From Linnemannia schmuckeri (lineage: Eukaryota > Mortierellomycota > Mortierellomycetes > Mortierellales > Mortierellaceae): a stretch of 64,000 nucleotides of DNA. Location: contig JANATG010000003.1 of NCBI GenBank assembly GCA_029449235.1, forward strand, positions 1 through 64,000, in the 5' to 3' direction. Positions 45,983 to 58,526 of this stretch are shown one piece after another. A model generated the notes under the pieces. It was not told the origin of the DNA. It was given only the letters and a program-made list of their open reading frames with translations, and did no database searches. Position numbers and translations under genes: made by a program. The first letter of the stretch is position 1; each line of letters begins with the position of its first letter.

Positions 45983-46894
45983 TTATTCCTGATCGGCAGC
46001 CTCCTTCTTGGGAGCGGCCTTCTTCTCCTCCTCGACACCGGTGGCACGGGTGTAGATCCACTGGGCACCGTGGGTGGAGACGGGGACGATGAGACCCTGG
46101 TTGGCGAGCTCACGGATGGCAGCGCGGGCAAGAGAGCCGTTGATGCGGAGACGGTCAACGAGAACGGAGGGCGAGACAAGCTTGTAGGTGGGGACCTCCT
46201 TCATCAACTTGTCGTAGGTGGTCTTGTCGAGGATGACGGCGTTGTTGGCCTTGTCCTTAACCTTTCCCTTGGACCACTTCTACTCATATTCAGGGAGCAA
46301 AAACAGAAACAAAGAGATGCGTAAGTTTTTAACTTATGCTTGATAGAGCTCAAATGGGAGAACTTCTTGAGAGTGCGCTCAGTCCATTTCAGTTGCTGGC
46401 GAGGACTTGTCTGTCTGTTCGTTCCTGTGTGTCTGTCTGTGTATGTACGCCTGGGTGAGTTTCGTTTTTTTGTCGTCTTTTCGGCCTGAATCAGGTCGTG
46501 ACAGATTCCGTTGCCGTTGCTGTTGCTGATGAAGTATCTGGCTCGTGTCGAGCAGATTGCTGGACTTTGCGCTCCTTGCTACTTCTCTTCTCCAATGTCG
46601 AATGGATTACTGCACTATGCTCTCCTTGTTACTCCAATGCGGATCGGAATCAAGCGGTAGATCAAAGTTTTTCGTATTTTCGCGGTGTAGTTGCCAGTTC
46701 TAGAAAAGCAAAAAGCCCTGATGCGTCGAAGTTCTTAGATGTTTTTTTGTTGTTTCCTTATTCTTCCATCTGTCGTTGTTATTCGCTCCTGACTGTTGCT
46801 CCGTGAGGTGCTCTGTCAAAGAAGAGTATAGTACCTTCTTCTTGGCTTTGCCACCCGAGGATGACGTGGGCTTAGCAGCAACGTCCTTTTTGGC
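45983..46894 (-). CDS. RPS25: 40S ribosomal protein eS25 (first exon not located)
   Basis: Exon 46894-46835 encodes the basic AKKDVAAKPTSS...KAKKK start and exon 46279-45983 encodes KWSKGKVKDKANNAVILD, DKLMKEVPTYKLVSPSVL, the winged-helix core (LARAAIRELANQGLI) and a Lys/Ala/Glu tail ending ADQE. Both carry GT-AG borders in phase 0, with a 555-bp intron between. Together they give nearly the whole eS25 (about 118 aa visible). The initiator exon must lie upstream of 46894 and probably holds only the Met or a few codons. ATG followed by GT occurs on the minus strand near 47419 and 46972, but I cannot choose. The protein sits in the small-subunit head near the E site. Confidence 0.93.
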
Positions 46895-47872
46895 CTGTTG
46901 ATAAGAACGAGAAAACACAAGACACGAAAAATGAGGTCAGTACACTAGGCGTCAAATGGACTATTGGGACCATTTGAGGAGGTATCTCCTGAAGCGTATG
47001 GAAGGATTATTCGTGTTGTTTGGTTTTTTTTGACGAGTATGCGATCTTTGGTTGTTGAGGTTAATCTACTGGTTGATGAATATGCTGTGTCCGGCAGTAA
47101 TGTAGCGGTGAGAGGTTTGCGTTGATCCTGATCAGAATGTTTATGCCTCTCATTCGGAAGATGGTGTTCCTGGATGAGCAAGTGTGATCTTGCACTCCCT
47201 TATTTTTCGTCAAAGATGAGCGAGCGAGTGTCGATGGTGATGAAGACCAGACATTGTTGCTAGCCAAGGGCGATGATTTGTGGTTGTTGTATGGATGGTG
47301 GGTTGTCATCCTGTGGTTGAATACGGACGAGCAGTCGATGGATGGGTCTGTTATAACCCTCCTGAACGATGGATGTATATGATAGATATCCAGTCTCCAG
47401 TGCATATGTGTATGCGCACCATATTGAATCTGAGCAAAAGAGGAAGAAACACTTTCGCCTGCAGTCGACCGTCGTCTTTACACATTTTCTCTTGCAATTT
47501 TTGTCACGTGTGTACTAGGTCAGGTGATTGTCCATATTTAGAAGAATGTTGGGCATTTCCTTTTCTTTTTTATCGTTTCTGGTTTCCTGAAATAAAACTG
47601 CAGTTCGACCGACTTCTTCCTTTCTACACAGTTGCCTGCCTATCTCTTTCTTTGCCGCATTCTCGTCTCTTTTCTCTTTTCCCTTCCTTTTCCTTTTGCA
47701 TCACACTTTTCCCCGTCCCTTTCCCTTCTTCCCCATCTCCTCCTCCTCTCCTCCTTCTTTACTTCCATTCTCATCATACGCATTCCTCCTCCCTCCTCCC
47801 TCCTCCCTCCTCCCTCCTCCCTCCTCCCCTCTCTCTTCTCTCTTTCTTCTCTTCCTTCTCGCCCTCTTCCTT

Positions 47873-47907
<35 letters not shown>

Positions 47908-47947
47908 TCCCTCTCTCTCCCACCCAGCTCTCCTCTCCTCCAACACT
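46895..47947. promoter_or_regulatory. Divergent region between RPS25 and BSD2
   Basis: This 1.05-kb interval holds the start and first intron of RPS25 (unresolved) on the minus strand and a C/T-rich leader of BSD2 on the plus strand. The leader contains a (CTCCTCC)n tract at 47785-47828 and a (CT)n run at 47877-47902. Confidence 0.5.
47785..47902. repeat. (CTCCTCC)n and (CT)n tracts upstream of BSD2
   Basis: A 7-bp unit is repeated about six times, followed 50 bp later by about 13 CT dinucleotides. Both lie within 170 bp of the BSD2 start codon. Confidence 0.9.
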
Positions 47948-50617
47948 ATGAACCGGGCTCACTCCTACTCTCAGGTGAGGCACTTTTTTTTATTATTATT
48001 TCTCGTTTTACACAAGACTAGACACCTTGAGTTCCATAGTGTGTCTACCTGCCAGTCTTGTCTCGACTCGCATTTTTTTTGTTCCCTGCGCCGCAATTTG
48101 CGTCTGTCTATCTGGGCTGTCCTCTTCTTTTCCCGTTTGCCATGTTTTCTCGACTATTTCTTGCCTTCCCTTGTCTTGTGTTGATATACTGAGGCAGTGA
48201 ACGACTTTTTTGTGGCAGTGAGAGCGTGAGGGGTGTACAGACAGAACAACAGTAATCCATTTCACATACACACACAAGCAAGCATCACATGCATAGCCAT
48301 CAACCATCGCAAAAGGAAACAACGAGACAATGGGAAGAACAACAACAAGAAGAGAAAGAGCTGATTGATAGTTAATGGCAATGCCAACAACAGTTATGAT
48401 TCCCTTTTGACCATCCCAGGACAATGAGCATTGAATACTCCTTTTGACTATCTGTCCATGAGCAAAGTATCCTCTCTCCCTATCTTTCTTCCAACTTGTA
48501 TCTTCTTGTTCTTGTTATGTTGCGATACAGTAAAAAGCAGCTTCCTCGAATACGAAAAAGCGACTTCATGTTTTCCTTAGCAACTTCGTCAACGACATGA
48601 TATTATACGATACGATACCTTTCCTAACAAATGAATATCCAGAAATAGGAAAGAATAGAAGGAACAACTGCCTTGCCAGACAACTAACCGCCTTTGGTCT
48701 TACTCTCTTCTCTTCAATTATTCATCACTATCCATTCCACCTCCTCGTCCCTTTTGTTCTCCAACGAACTCTGCTGCACTCCATCCAATTCAATCTGTCC
48801 CCTTGAACTCTGGTCCCCGCTTCCCTTTCCCTCCCCTTTCCCTCCCCTTTCCCTCCCCTTTCCCTCCCCTTTCCCTCCCCTTTCCCTCCCCTCTCCCTCC
48901 CCTCTCCCTCCCCTCTCCTTCTCCTCTCCCTCGTGCCCCCATTCATTAAAAACACCATAGGTTCCTGTGCAGGACTCCAGCAGCAGCACCAACAGCATAA
49001 ACGACGACATTATCACATCTAACAACAGTAATATTGGCAGCAGTAGCGCAACTGGCGGGATCAGCAGCAAGAGCAAGGGCAAACAAAACAGCAAAGGATA
49101 CACAACCCTTCATAACGACGATGACGAGGACGACGACATCGCCGAGGATAGTGTCATGCTCCGACCCATGACCACAGCCTCCTCCTCAGCCCCCCGTCGA
49201 TCAATATACCCCAGTCGCCGCCAGCACAACCGATTCAATGACGACGATGACGAAGAGGACGACGACGACTTTGGCGATAGAGAGATCTACGACCTTCAAG
49301 GTGACAATGAAATCTCGGTTGCTCCACTAGTACAAGGATCGTCTTCCTCGTCTTCCTCTGCAGCTGGCCCATCGTCATCGTCATCTAATACCGCAGGCAA
49401 TCAGGAATCCTCGTCTTGGTTTGGTTCTGGTGCGAGGGGCATGTCAGGCGCACGAACAACCAACCGGTCGTTCTTGGCTCGATTGACAGGTAGACAGCGA
49501 CCGGACCGGGATGCCCGCATCATGATCCAAACAACCATGGATGGTGTCTTTTCCAATCTTTCTGCCAAACCCCGTGTCGAGAAGCCCATCGAGGAAGAAC
49601 TCCCACCAGTACGTTCTTCTTTGACGTCAATTATATCTTGTTTATAAATAATGAATGCAATCAAACTTACCGTACTTCGCTCCCTCCCCTCTCTCGTTAT
49701 CAATTGATAATAATAGTCATACAAGTCCGCTGCGTTGGATATTTCGCCTGCGTACTATGAGACAACAGTAAACTCCCCAGCTGCTGGCTTTTACATGGAT
49801 GAGGACGAAGCCCTGGTCGACGGTCTGCCTGTTGGTGGGCTCCTTGGCTTTATGTGGAACATGATAAGTACGTCCACACGCTTTTGTTGTTTGTCACAGA
49901 TCGAATGTCGCTTACGAACAGACATCGGGAAGGGGAAAATAGTTAATCCTAACGGACATTCCCCATTGTGCATTTGTTTACAAAATAGTATCGATGAGTT
50001 TCCAGTTCGTGGGATTCTTCTTGACATACCTTCTTCACACTTCACACGCGACCAAGAACGGATCTAAGGCTGGATTGGGCTTTACCTTCATGTCGATGGG
50101 CTATCAGATGTTACAGGGCAAATCTCTGACAGAGGACGGAACCTCTCAGGACGAACCTTCGCTCGATGCTGACACTGGTTACATGGGCAACATCCCCCCA
50201 GCATCCGAGATGGACCTGCCCCTCCAGTCGACGAGCGAATACTATTGGTTGTCGTGGTTCATGGTTATCTTGGGCGCTGGCATTGTCGCTCAGTCCTTAT
50301 TTGAGTTTGCGAGGGCCAAGAGAACTCAGGTAGTGGTCAATGCTTCCTCTTCCGAGGCATTGGAAGAGTCTGTGAGCGCTAGCACTGCAGCAGGTGCGGC
50401 CCAGGCGTTTGCTTTGGCCATGTTTACTGCGCAGAATGCCAATCCCCAAACGGCATCAGCTTCTGCTTCTATCTCCGGGTCAGGATCAGGATCTACTTCG
50501 GGAGCAGCAGTAGCAGGATCTATTTCTGCACCTTCATCGTCTACATCCTCTACAACAGCAGAGACACCGTCAGGAGCACTAAGTGGGTCCAGAACGGTGG
50601 TTGTGATGATGCCGTAG
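47948..50617 (+). CDS. BSD2: BSD2/NDFIP-type ubiquitin-ligase adaptor
   Basis: Exons 47948-47974, 48961-49608, 49717-49867 and 49989-50617 encode 484 aa. The 9-codon first exon (MNRAHSYSQ) is followed by an unusually long 986-bp intron; it is the only in-frame ATG consistent with the splice phase, but remains the least certain part. The cytosolic N-terminus is Ser-rich with three acidic stretches. LPP|SY across intron 2 forms a PPSY motif (residues 224-227) for the WW domains of Rsp5/NEDD4. The conserved DUF2370 core follows: YYETTV, DGLPVGGLLGFMWNMI|, SMSFQFVGFFLTYLLHTSHA and KNGSKAGLG, then a third hydrophobic helix (WFMVILGAGIVAQSLF). Yeast Bsd2 sorts metal transporters such as Smf1 to the vacuole. 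The tail is Ser/Ala/Thr-rich. It is tail-to-tail with the golgin gene (252 bp). Confidence 0.9.
48821..48920. repeat. 11-bp minisatellite (CTTTCCCTCCC)n
   Basis: About nine copies of an 11-bp unit, the last few with CTCTCC in place of CTTTCC. It lies at the 3' end of the long first intron of BSD2 and could serve as an extended polypyrimidine tract. Confidence 0.9.
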
Positions 50618-50869
50618 AATCAAGCAAAATGTTCTATATAAAAAAAAGTAATGGGCTGCAACTGTTTTCACACTCGCTATTAGATACCCTCCGTTTCCTC
50701 CTCTTATTCTTTGTTCTTTTTGCTTTTGTCATTTTCGCATACAAACGTGCATTGATTGTGTGTGAATCGAAATTACTATTACAAGTCCTGGCAATGTGTG
50801 TTTTGTTGTTGATGCTCTAATACTCAAAGAATAAATAACACTAAGTGTTTTCCATGCTCTTAGCGGCTA

Positions 50870-53800
50870 TTATGCTCCACGCGACAACCGCTTCGTCTCA
50901 TCCGGTGTCAGCTTCAACACCTGCGCCACCACAGGCACCAATTGTTGCTAAAATCGCCATAGTCAAGTCAGAAAATGGTGTACGTTAGTTGGAAAGAACC
51001 AAGTATGGGTTATGTGAAGAATGAGCAGCATCTCACTGACAACGACAGTAAACAAAAAAAAGGAAAGAAAGCCTTACACGACGCTCCTTGTGCTCCATAA
51101 AGTTCAGGAGGACGTTCTTGAGGTATTCGACATTGACATCGTCCTCGGGTTGCTGCAGCATACGGCCAAAATTGGGCGTGCTTGGAGGTGTCGATTGAGG
51201 GGACATGGCCCCAGCCCTGCCGCCTCTTGCTCCTGCGGCTGGTGTAGCTCCCCCGACGACTGGGGTGTGAGGTGGTGGGGCAGCTGAGCCGGGGTGTCCG
51301 GGCGTCTGGGGAAAGGAACCTCCGGGTGTGAAGGGGGCTGCCTGTGAAGATGGGGATCCGGGGACTTGCTTCTGCAACTTTCTCAACTCCTCCTTAAGCG
51401 TCTATTTTACAATGTCGAGGTACAAAACAACAGTTGTGAAGGTTAGAGAAAAGTTAATTGACAGCAGATGAGTATAGGCGATCGCAACGACCAACCGAGT
51501 ACTGCATTGAGTTGTTAGTTACCTTGTTCATGGTACGGAGATGGCCTTCCCGCATCTTGGATTCTTCTACATACTTTTCATGCGAGCTCTTCTCCTGCGC
51601 TAAAATCACCTCGAGATCCTTGAAATGTTGCTATTGTTCCCACCCATCACAACGAGAGGTTAAAAAAAAAGTTAGACCTATGCCCAAATAAACCTCAAGT
51701 ATGCACGTATATAATAACAACATGACTTACAAGTTCGAGCTCAAGGTTGCGTTGGCGGGTCTTAATCTCGTGAAGATGGGCTTCTGTAGACTCGACCTTG
51801 GTCTTTTGCTCCTGTTCAACCGCTTTCAGGGTCTTGATCTCTTCCGCTCGCTGAGTTTCTGCAACCTTTATCTTGTCCAGCTCCGCCTCCTTGGCCGCGA
51901 CAGTATCCTTCAACCGGTCAATCTCAGCACCCAAAGTCTCTCTCGTCTCCTCAACCTCCTGCTGCAAGTTCTCAAGGACATTCCTCTGACTCTCACTGCG
52001 TGTCTTCATGGTCGCCTGGATCTGCTCAAGCTTAGTCTCGAGCTCAACTGCCTTGCGTCGGATACCTTCACACTCTGCGACCTTGGACTCTGCCAGCCGC
52101 TTGGCATGAGAGGTCTCTTCCTCCAGCATTGTCACCCGGTCGCGTGCCTCCTCTAGCTGGTGACGGTACTCGCGCATCTCGTGCTCGACATTCTCGAGCG
52201 AGGTCTGAGACGACTCAAACTCGGCCTGCTTCATCTGGAGTTGGTCAAAGTACTGGTCCTTCTCCTGAATCAGCTTCTCCTTGTCTTGAACCATCTTGGC
52301 CTGTACTGCTTGCAGTCGAGACAAATCACTGGTCACCGTTGCCTGCTGCGCCGCCGCCTTGTTCGCCAACGTCTTGGCCTCCTGTGTAGCCTTCGCCATC
52401 GCCACCTTGCAAGCCTCCAACTCATCTACTGCCTCCTGCTTCTCCTTTTCCAACCGCAAAATTTGCTTCCGCGTCGTCTTGAGAAGTGTCATCGACTTTT
52501 GCAGCTTCTCGTCGTCTTCGACCTTGGCCTTCCGAGCGAGCTCCAGATCCTCATCACGCTGGTGGATGGTTGCTTTGGCAAGGGCCAGGGCTTCCTTGGT
52601 ATCCCGATCCTTCATCGTCAAAGTGCTGACCTTGCCCTGGAGCTCTGTTACCAGCTGCTGTGCCTCTGTCTTAGCGTTCGACATTTGGCCATTGTCCTCC
52701 TCCAACACCTTGAGTAACTTAGTCACCTCGTCCTTCTGGGCCCTGACATCCTTGAGTTGTGTCTCGATCTCTGTCTGCTGTTGTTCCAAGGTAGCCTTCT
52801 CATCTGTCAACGACTTGATTTGATCCTGCAATCCAGAAATCTCGGTAGCGGTCGACGATTGGAACTCCTGCAATTGCGACTGGACCTTGATCAGCTCCGT
52901 TTTGACCTCGTTCAGGTCCTTAGTGAGCTGGGCGACCTTCTCTTCAGCCTCCCGCGCCTTGAGCACTCCGTCCTGAGCATCCTTGGCCGCCTGTTCGACC
53001 TCCGCCACCTTCGCCAGAGCGGCATCCCTCTCCACGATAACAGCCTTATGCTTGGTCTGGGACTCCTTCAAGGCAATTTCCTTCTCTTGACCAATTGCTT
53101 CGAAATCTGCACGGACAGCCTCCAAATCCTTGGTCAGCGACTCCTTCTCCTTGATTAAGGTATCAACCTGAGCAGCCAAAGCATCCTGTTGACCCTTCTT
53201 GGATTTCTTGGAATCTTCCAATCGTTTTTCGAGAGCAGCAACCTTCTCCTGGACGGAATCGCGCTCCTGAGTTAACTCCTGGATCTTGGCAATGGCTTCC
53301 CGCTCGGCCTTGCGGACAGTCTCCAGCTCTGCCGTTACCTTCTTAACTTCTTCCTGAACAAGTTCTTGATCCTTAGAGTGGGACTCGGACTGCTCCTTGA
53401 CCTTGGTCTCCAGATCGGTCTTCTCTTGGCGTAGAATCTCAAAATCCTTTCTCACAGCAGCATATTCCTGGACTTTAGCCTCCAGAGTATTCTTTTCCTC
53501 GCGCAGCGACTCGAGGTCCTTCTCCAAAGCAATGTGCTTCTTCTCAGCGATCGACTGGGCAGCCTCAAGCTCCTGTTGCTTCTTGACGAGAGCATCGCGT
53601 TCCTGGGTCAGGGACTTGACCTGTTCAGCAGCCTCCTCGTGGCGTTGATCTCCTGAAGACGTGGCGTCCGCAGCCTGCTTCTTGGCTTCGTCCAATGACT
53701 TGGTCAGTTTTTGCTCATTCTCCTTGGCAACCTGGAGCTCCTTCGACAGGTCCGACTCCTTGACCTTGAGCTCGTCAAGACTTTTCCGCAAAGCCTCTGT

Positions 53801-56800
53801 TGATATCGAATGCTCCTCGGTAGCATGAGTAAGTTGGACTTCCAGATCCTTGAGCGATTGAGACAGCTTCTCCTTGTCCTGTTTTAGACCCTTGACGGTT
53901 TCGACGGCCTTCTCCAGCTCCTGGATACGGGCCTGCAAGGTCTCCTGTCTCTTCAGCTCCTCGTCTAATTTGACCTGTTGTTCAGTCAGGGCCTTGTCCT
54001 TGTCCTCAATGACCTTCTCCTGCTCCGAAATCTGATCCTTCAAAGCCTTGATCATAGACTCTGACTCGGCAGTAGCAGTAGCAGCAGCTTCAGCATTGCC
54101 GTTGCTCTTGGTCTCGTCTCCAGTAACGGCTCCAGCAGCAGCCCGAGCCTTCTCCAGGTCGGCCTTCAAGATAGCGGCCAACGCCTCGGCTTCCTGCTTG
54201 GCAGCCTTGGTGTGGTTGAGTTCCTGACGCAACTTCTTTTGGGCATTCTTGGAGGGAACATTACTGAGACTGACAATCTCGGCCTCAAGCGTGGCGATCT
54301 TGGCCTTCAGCTCCTCCTCGACGGCAGAGTCGGCGCCAGCGCCGGTGATGGTCTCCTTATTCTTACTGTTGCGGTCATCGGTGAGTGGCACGAGAGCGGT
54401 CGCAGCGGCAGACGCCTTGGATGCCTGCTCTTTCACCTGCTGTTTAGCCTTAGCAAGATCTTCTTCGAGAGCCTGGACCTTGTTGGTGCCGTTCCTCTCC
54501 TTTTCCTGAATAACCGCCATCTTTGCCAAAATCTCTTCCTTCTCCTGGTTCAGGGTATCGACCTCCTGCTGTTGCTCGTCAATCTCAGTAACCTTGGCCT
54601 GAAGCTGCTGTTCCTTCTCTTCCGCCTTGGCCTTCCACTCTCGCAGAGCCTTCTCGTTCTCCTCTGTCAATGCCTGGATCTTCTCTTGTGCCGCAGCTGA
54701 CGATTGGAACAGGGCTTCCTTCTCGGCGGTGAGGGCTTCCTTCTCGGCGGTGAGGGCTTGAACCTTCTTCTGGGCTTCGGACACAGACTGAGCCAAGGTT
54801 TCCTTCTCGGTAGTCAAAGCCTTGATGATGTCTTGGAACTGCTGGACTTCCTTCTCCTTCTCCTCGACCTTGGCAGTGGCGGCGAACAACTCTGCAGACA
54901 AGTCCGGTTTCTCGCTCAATTGCTTCTTCAAGTCTTCCCGCTCCTTGGTCAGGGTCGCCACAGACTCCTCTTTGCTCTGGATCTCCTGGCGAAGAGCGTC
55001 CAGTTGCTCCTGTATCTTTTGACTTGATTCTTCCGTGGCGTTCGCATGCTGAGTGATTTCCTCGACCTTTTGTTCGAGAGCTGCCTTTTCCTGACGAAGC
55101 TTGGTGAGCTCTTCCTCGCGGGTCTCCAGGGTCTTTTGGCTGTCAATCCGGAACTGCTCCAAAGCCTTTTCAGAATCCTGGCGCAATGTCGACTCAAAAG
55201 TTTGAGCTTCCTTTTGCGCCTCGAGAGCCTTGTGGGCCTCATCCGCCAAAGCTTTCTGAGCCTGCTCGCGTTCCTTCTGAGCAACCTCCATCTCTTTCTG
55301 AGCCTCGGCAAGCTGTTTCTTGGTCTCGGTTAGGACAGCGTCGAGTTTTTGCAGCTCCTTGACCTGGGCACGGGCAATCTTGAGTTCTTTCTCCGTCGCG
55401 GCAGAAGCATCCCTGATCGTCTTGCCAGCAGTCTGGGCCTCTGCCCACAACCTCTCTGCCTCCTGCTTGGCCTGGAGGGCATCCGCCTCCTTCTTGAGAG
55501 CTTCAGCCTCCTTGTTCAGGGCGTCCTCCTTGGCCCGGACAGCCTCGGTTTCACGCTTGACAGAAGCCTCAAAATCTGCCTGTGCCTTCAAAAGAGACTC
55601 CTTGGCCTCCTTGACTTCTTGGATAGCGGTTGCAAGCACCTTTTCATGTTGGACCTTCGCCTCCTCATCCTCCTTGGATGGTGCTGTAGGTATGGTCGAG
55701 TCGGGAGCATCATTAAAATTAATCAGGCTATCGTTTGTCGGTTTGGCTGTATCCTGCGCCGTTGACTGCTGTTGCTTGGTCTTTTTGTTGGTGTTGGACA
55801 AGACATGCTCCTTCTCCTCCATCTCTGCAACCTTCTTCTGCAACTCATCTAGCTTCTCGACCATCTCCTTCTTGACCTTGACCTCCTTGTCTAGATCCAA
55901 TTGCAGCTGCAAGAGCTTGACCTCGGCTTGTTCTTGCTCCTGTTGGGCCTGCTTCTTCTCCTTCATGACGCCGTCGAGTCGAACCATCAGCTCCCGGAGA
56001 GCTTGGTCCTTCTTCTTTTGTTCCTTGATTGTCGGTTTTTTGTCTTTCAGAGTAGGTGAGCTGGCTCCTGAGGCTGCCGCCGAAGTTGTGGTTGTCTCTG
56101 GGACTGAGACGGTTGCTGAAAGCGGGTCAGAGAGAGGGTCCGTCGATGGTGCGGTGGAAGTCGTAGTTGTAGAGGCGAGTCCCTTTTCCAGGACTTCGAT
56201 CTTGCCCACGAGCTCTGCAATGCGCTCCTGTTGTTTTTTAATTTTCTCCTTTGTTAGCGCATCTGCCTCGGGCTGTGCGCTGCTCTTCAATCGCTCAACC
56301 TCCTAATTGAATGGGGAAAAAGCAAGAGTTTTCAGTTCTGTTAGTCGTCTGTGGCGGCTATGCTGCAAATAAATAGAACCCTTTATGGTTTTGCTGTTTT
56401 GTAATTTCGTTGGGTTACCTCTGATTTGGCTGCAAGCTGGTCCTGAAGGTTCTCGATCATGTCTGATTGCGAGGCAGACTCCAACTGATGCACCTCCTTC
56501 ATCTTGTTAGCGTCTAGGAGCAGTAGTTGAGAGGCGCGTTATTGAGACATACTGCGCAATGGATGATAAGCTCTCTGCACGCACAAAAGCAACTGTCAAT
56601 AGAGTACCTCGCAGCTCTTCGTTCAATCGCTTTATCTCCTGCATGGAAATTTCACTCTTGTAAGCCATGTTACGGAGATGTGAATCAAGCGCCTCGACAT
56701 CCGAGAGATCTTCCAGAGGAGTCGACGCCTTCAGAACTGCTTCGATTGCAACCTTTTCCTGCACCAGCTTCTTGAACGCCGTTGCCAGATCTAATTATAA

Positions 56801-57418
56801 ATATCAACAACATTTTCAGGTTACATGGTTCAAATAAATACAGTCTGGTAACAAAGGTGCTAATAATGCCTAGAAGAACGAAAAAATACCTGGGAAGCGT
56901 GCCTCATAACGCTGTAGCCGCTCGAGCTTCTCTATGACGGTCTCAGTCATTTCAATTCCGCCAGGTTCAGCCGCCTTGACAGCCTCTAATTGAGCTGGAT
57001 CGGGCTTCTCCTGAAGTGGGTCCAGAGTCAGCTGTTTGACCATGGCCATAAGTTTCTTGTTTCCTGCAGGGTTGGCGACTGCTGGCGGTGGAGAGGTTGC
57101 GAAGCTGATCAAGTCGGCGGATTGACGCCCGGTTTGAAGAGATCGACGGAACAATGAGCTCGAGGTGCTGATTCGCGGTGCTGGAGACGATGTTGCAGGG
57201 GATCCTGGACGTCCACCTCCAGTCGAGTTGACGGAAAGAGGATCCTGTAGGAGATCGTGTTGATGCTGGCTGTCGGCTGAAGGACGGTGAGACGGGCTGT
57301 TGCCTGCTGAATGGGCGGCTTGGGCTGCTGCAGCCTGGGCGGCCTTGGCAGCTTCAATGCCTTTTTCTTGGATCGAGGTCAAGCTCGTGTTGAGCTTTTC
57401 CTTGAACGAGGAGAACAT
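50870..57418 (-). CDS. GRIP-domain golgin (IMH1/golgin-245-like)
   Basis: Eight exons: 57418-56890, 56790-56608, 56513-56419, 56302-51731, 51630-51523, 51401-51078, 50947-50870 (seven listed blocks join in phase by GT-AG; the 4.57-kb block may hide no intron). They encode 1,962 aa. Residues 1-176 begin MFSSFKEKLNTSLTSIQEKG and are Ala/Ser/Pro-rich. From about 180 to 1,830 the protein is almost pure coiled coil, rich in Glu, Lys, Gln, Ala and Leu heptads. A Pro/Gly-rich linker (PGSPSSQAAPFTPGG) precedes the C-terminal GRIP domain, EDDVNVEYLKNVLLNFMEHK then VLKLTPDE. The Tyr in VEYLKN is the residue that contacts ARL1-GTP. GRIP golgins tether vesicles at the trans-Golgi. Correction to the count: I resolved seven exons. 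Confidence 0.93.
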
Positions 57419-58526
57419 GGTGTATCCTGAGTATCCTTCTGCTTTTTTGTCTTTTCCTGTCCTATTATGAGGTTGGGTACATATAAGCAATGGCGATGGA
57501 AGGGTCAGTTCTTTGAACGTGTAACACTCTCCTTGGCCAAGGCCAAGCTGTTGAAGTTGTCAAGTGATCTTTATTGTTTTCTGATGCTGGTCCTGGTGGC
57601 TAGTGGGAGGGTGTCTGAAAGTACCTAGGTAGGGATCTGTTGAGGGCACCAATAGGTAAGTGAGCGAGAAATCGTTTCTTAGTGGTGAGTTGAGGGTGGG
57701 ACAGATGGGTGGTTCCTGGTGGACATGCAAGGAGGAGTCGGGAAGAGGCGGGGCGCGAGTGTGAGTGTGTGTGTGATGTGTTTCTGGGTTAACGAGGAAT
57801 AATGGGATTAGTGTGCTGTCTCTCTATGCAGACGACGAGGAGGCGATGGGGGATATGGACAAGTGATGAGACAAGAACACGGAAAAAAAAAATGAAAGGG
57901 AAGGATGGTTGCGAGGAGCAGAAAAGAGAAAAGTAGAAAAAAAGAAGACGAGAAGAGGAAAGAAGTAGTGTGAAAAAAGAAAGACGATGACCAAAGAACA
58001 TAATGGGTGTGTGCGGAGAAGGGACACGGCAAAAACGTGACAATTGAGAAATTGGAGCCAAGACGCAGTAAACAGGGCATTATTGCAATTTGTTCTAGTT
58101 TTCTTGTTCACTATTCTCCTACCAAACTACCATGGCTTCGTTCCCATCTACACGCTGACACACTGGCACACTGACACACAATTATCACTCCTATGCCCTA
58201 TGATGGCCGTGTATCAATTGCTTAGCTTCCATTACGTCGCTCGTTTGATCAGTATGCGTCTAATCAGTACGCGCTGATGGTCTTGGTTTGACCGATTGTG
58301 ATTTTAATGTGTGTACTCTAGAGGGCAAGTGGGTTCTGTGTATTTCACGGTAGTAGAAGTGGTGCGCGTGTATGTGAATGAATGTATTGATCCCGGTTGA
58401 TGAGGCAACTGAAAGCAGAGAGCAGGTTGTCAAAGCCATCGTTATTTGCGCTGGATATCCGCGTCTTCTTTTGCTCCATATCGCCTCCATCATGTCAGGT
58501 TGTCGTCTGATAGTGGTTGCAAGAAT
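57419..58526. other. Intergenic between golgin and NDUFS6
   Basis: The golgin leader (minus strand of 57420-58000) is pyrimidine-rich. No gene is supported; short minus-strand frames near 57800-58110 are Phe/Ser/Leu low complexity. Confidence 0.5.

Noticed and set aside
47280..47951. 223-codon plus-strand frame before BSD2
   Set aside because: Low-complexity reading of the pyrimidine-rich leader; it does not join the BSD2 frame.
55320..56306. 328-codon plus-strand frame opposite the golgin
   Set aside because: It is the antisense shadow of the coiled-coil exon; the minus frame is splice-consistent and ends in a GRIP domain.
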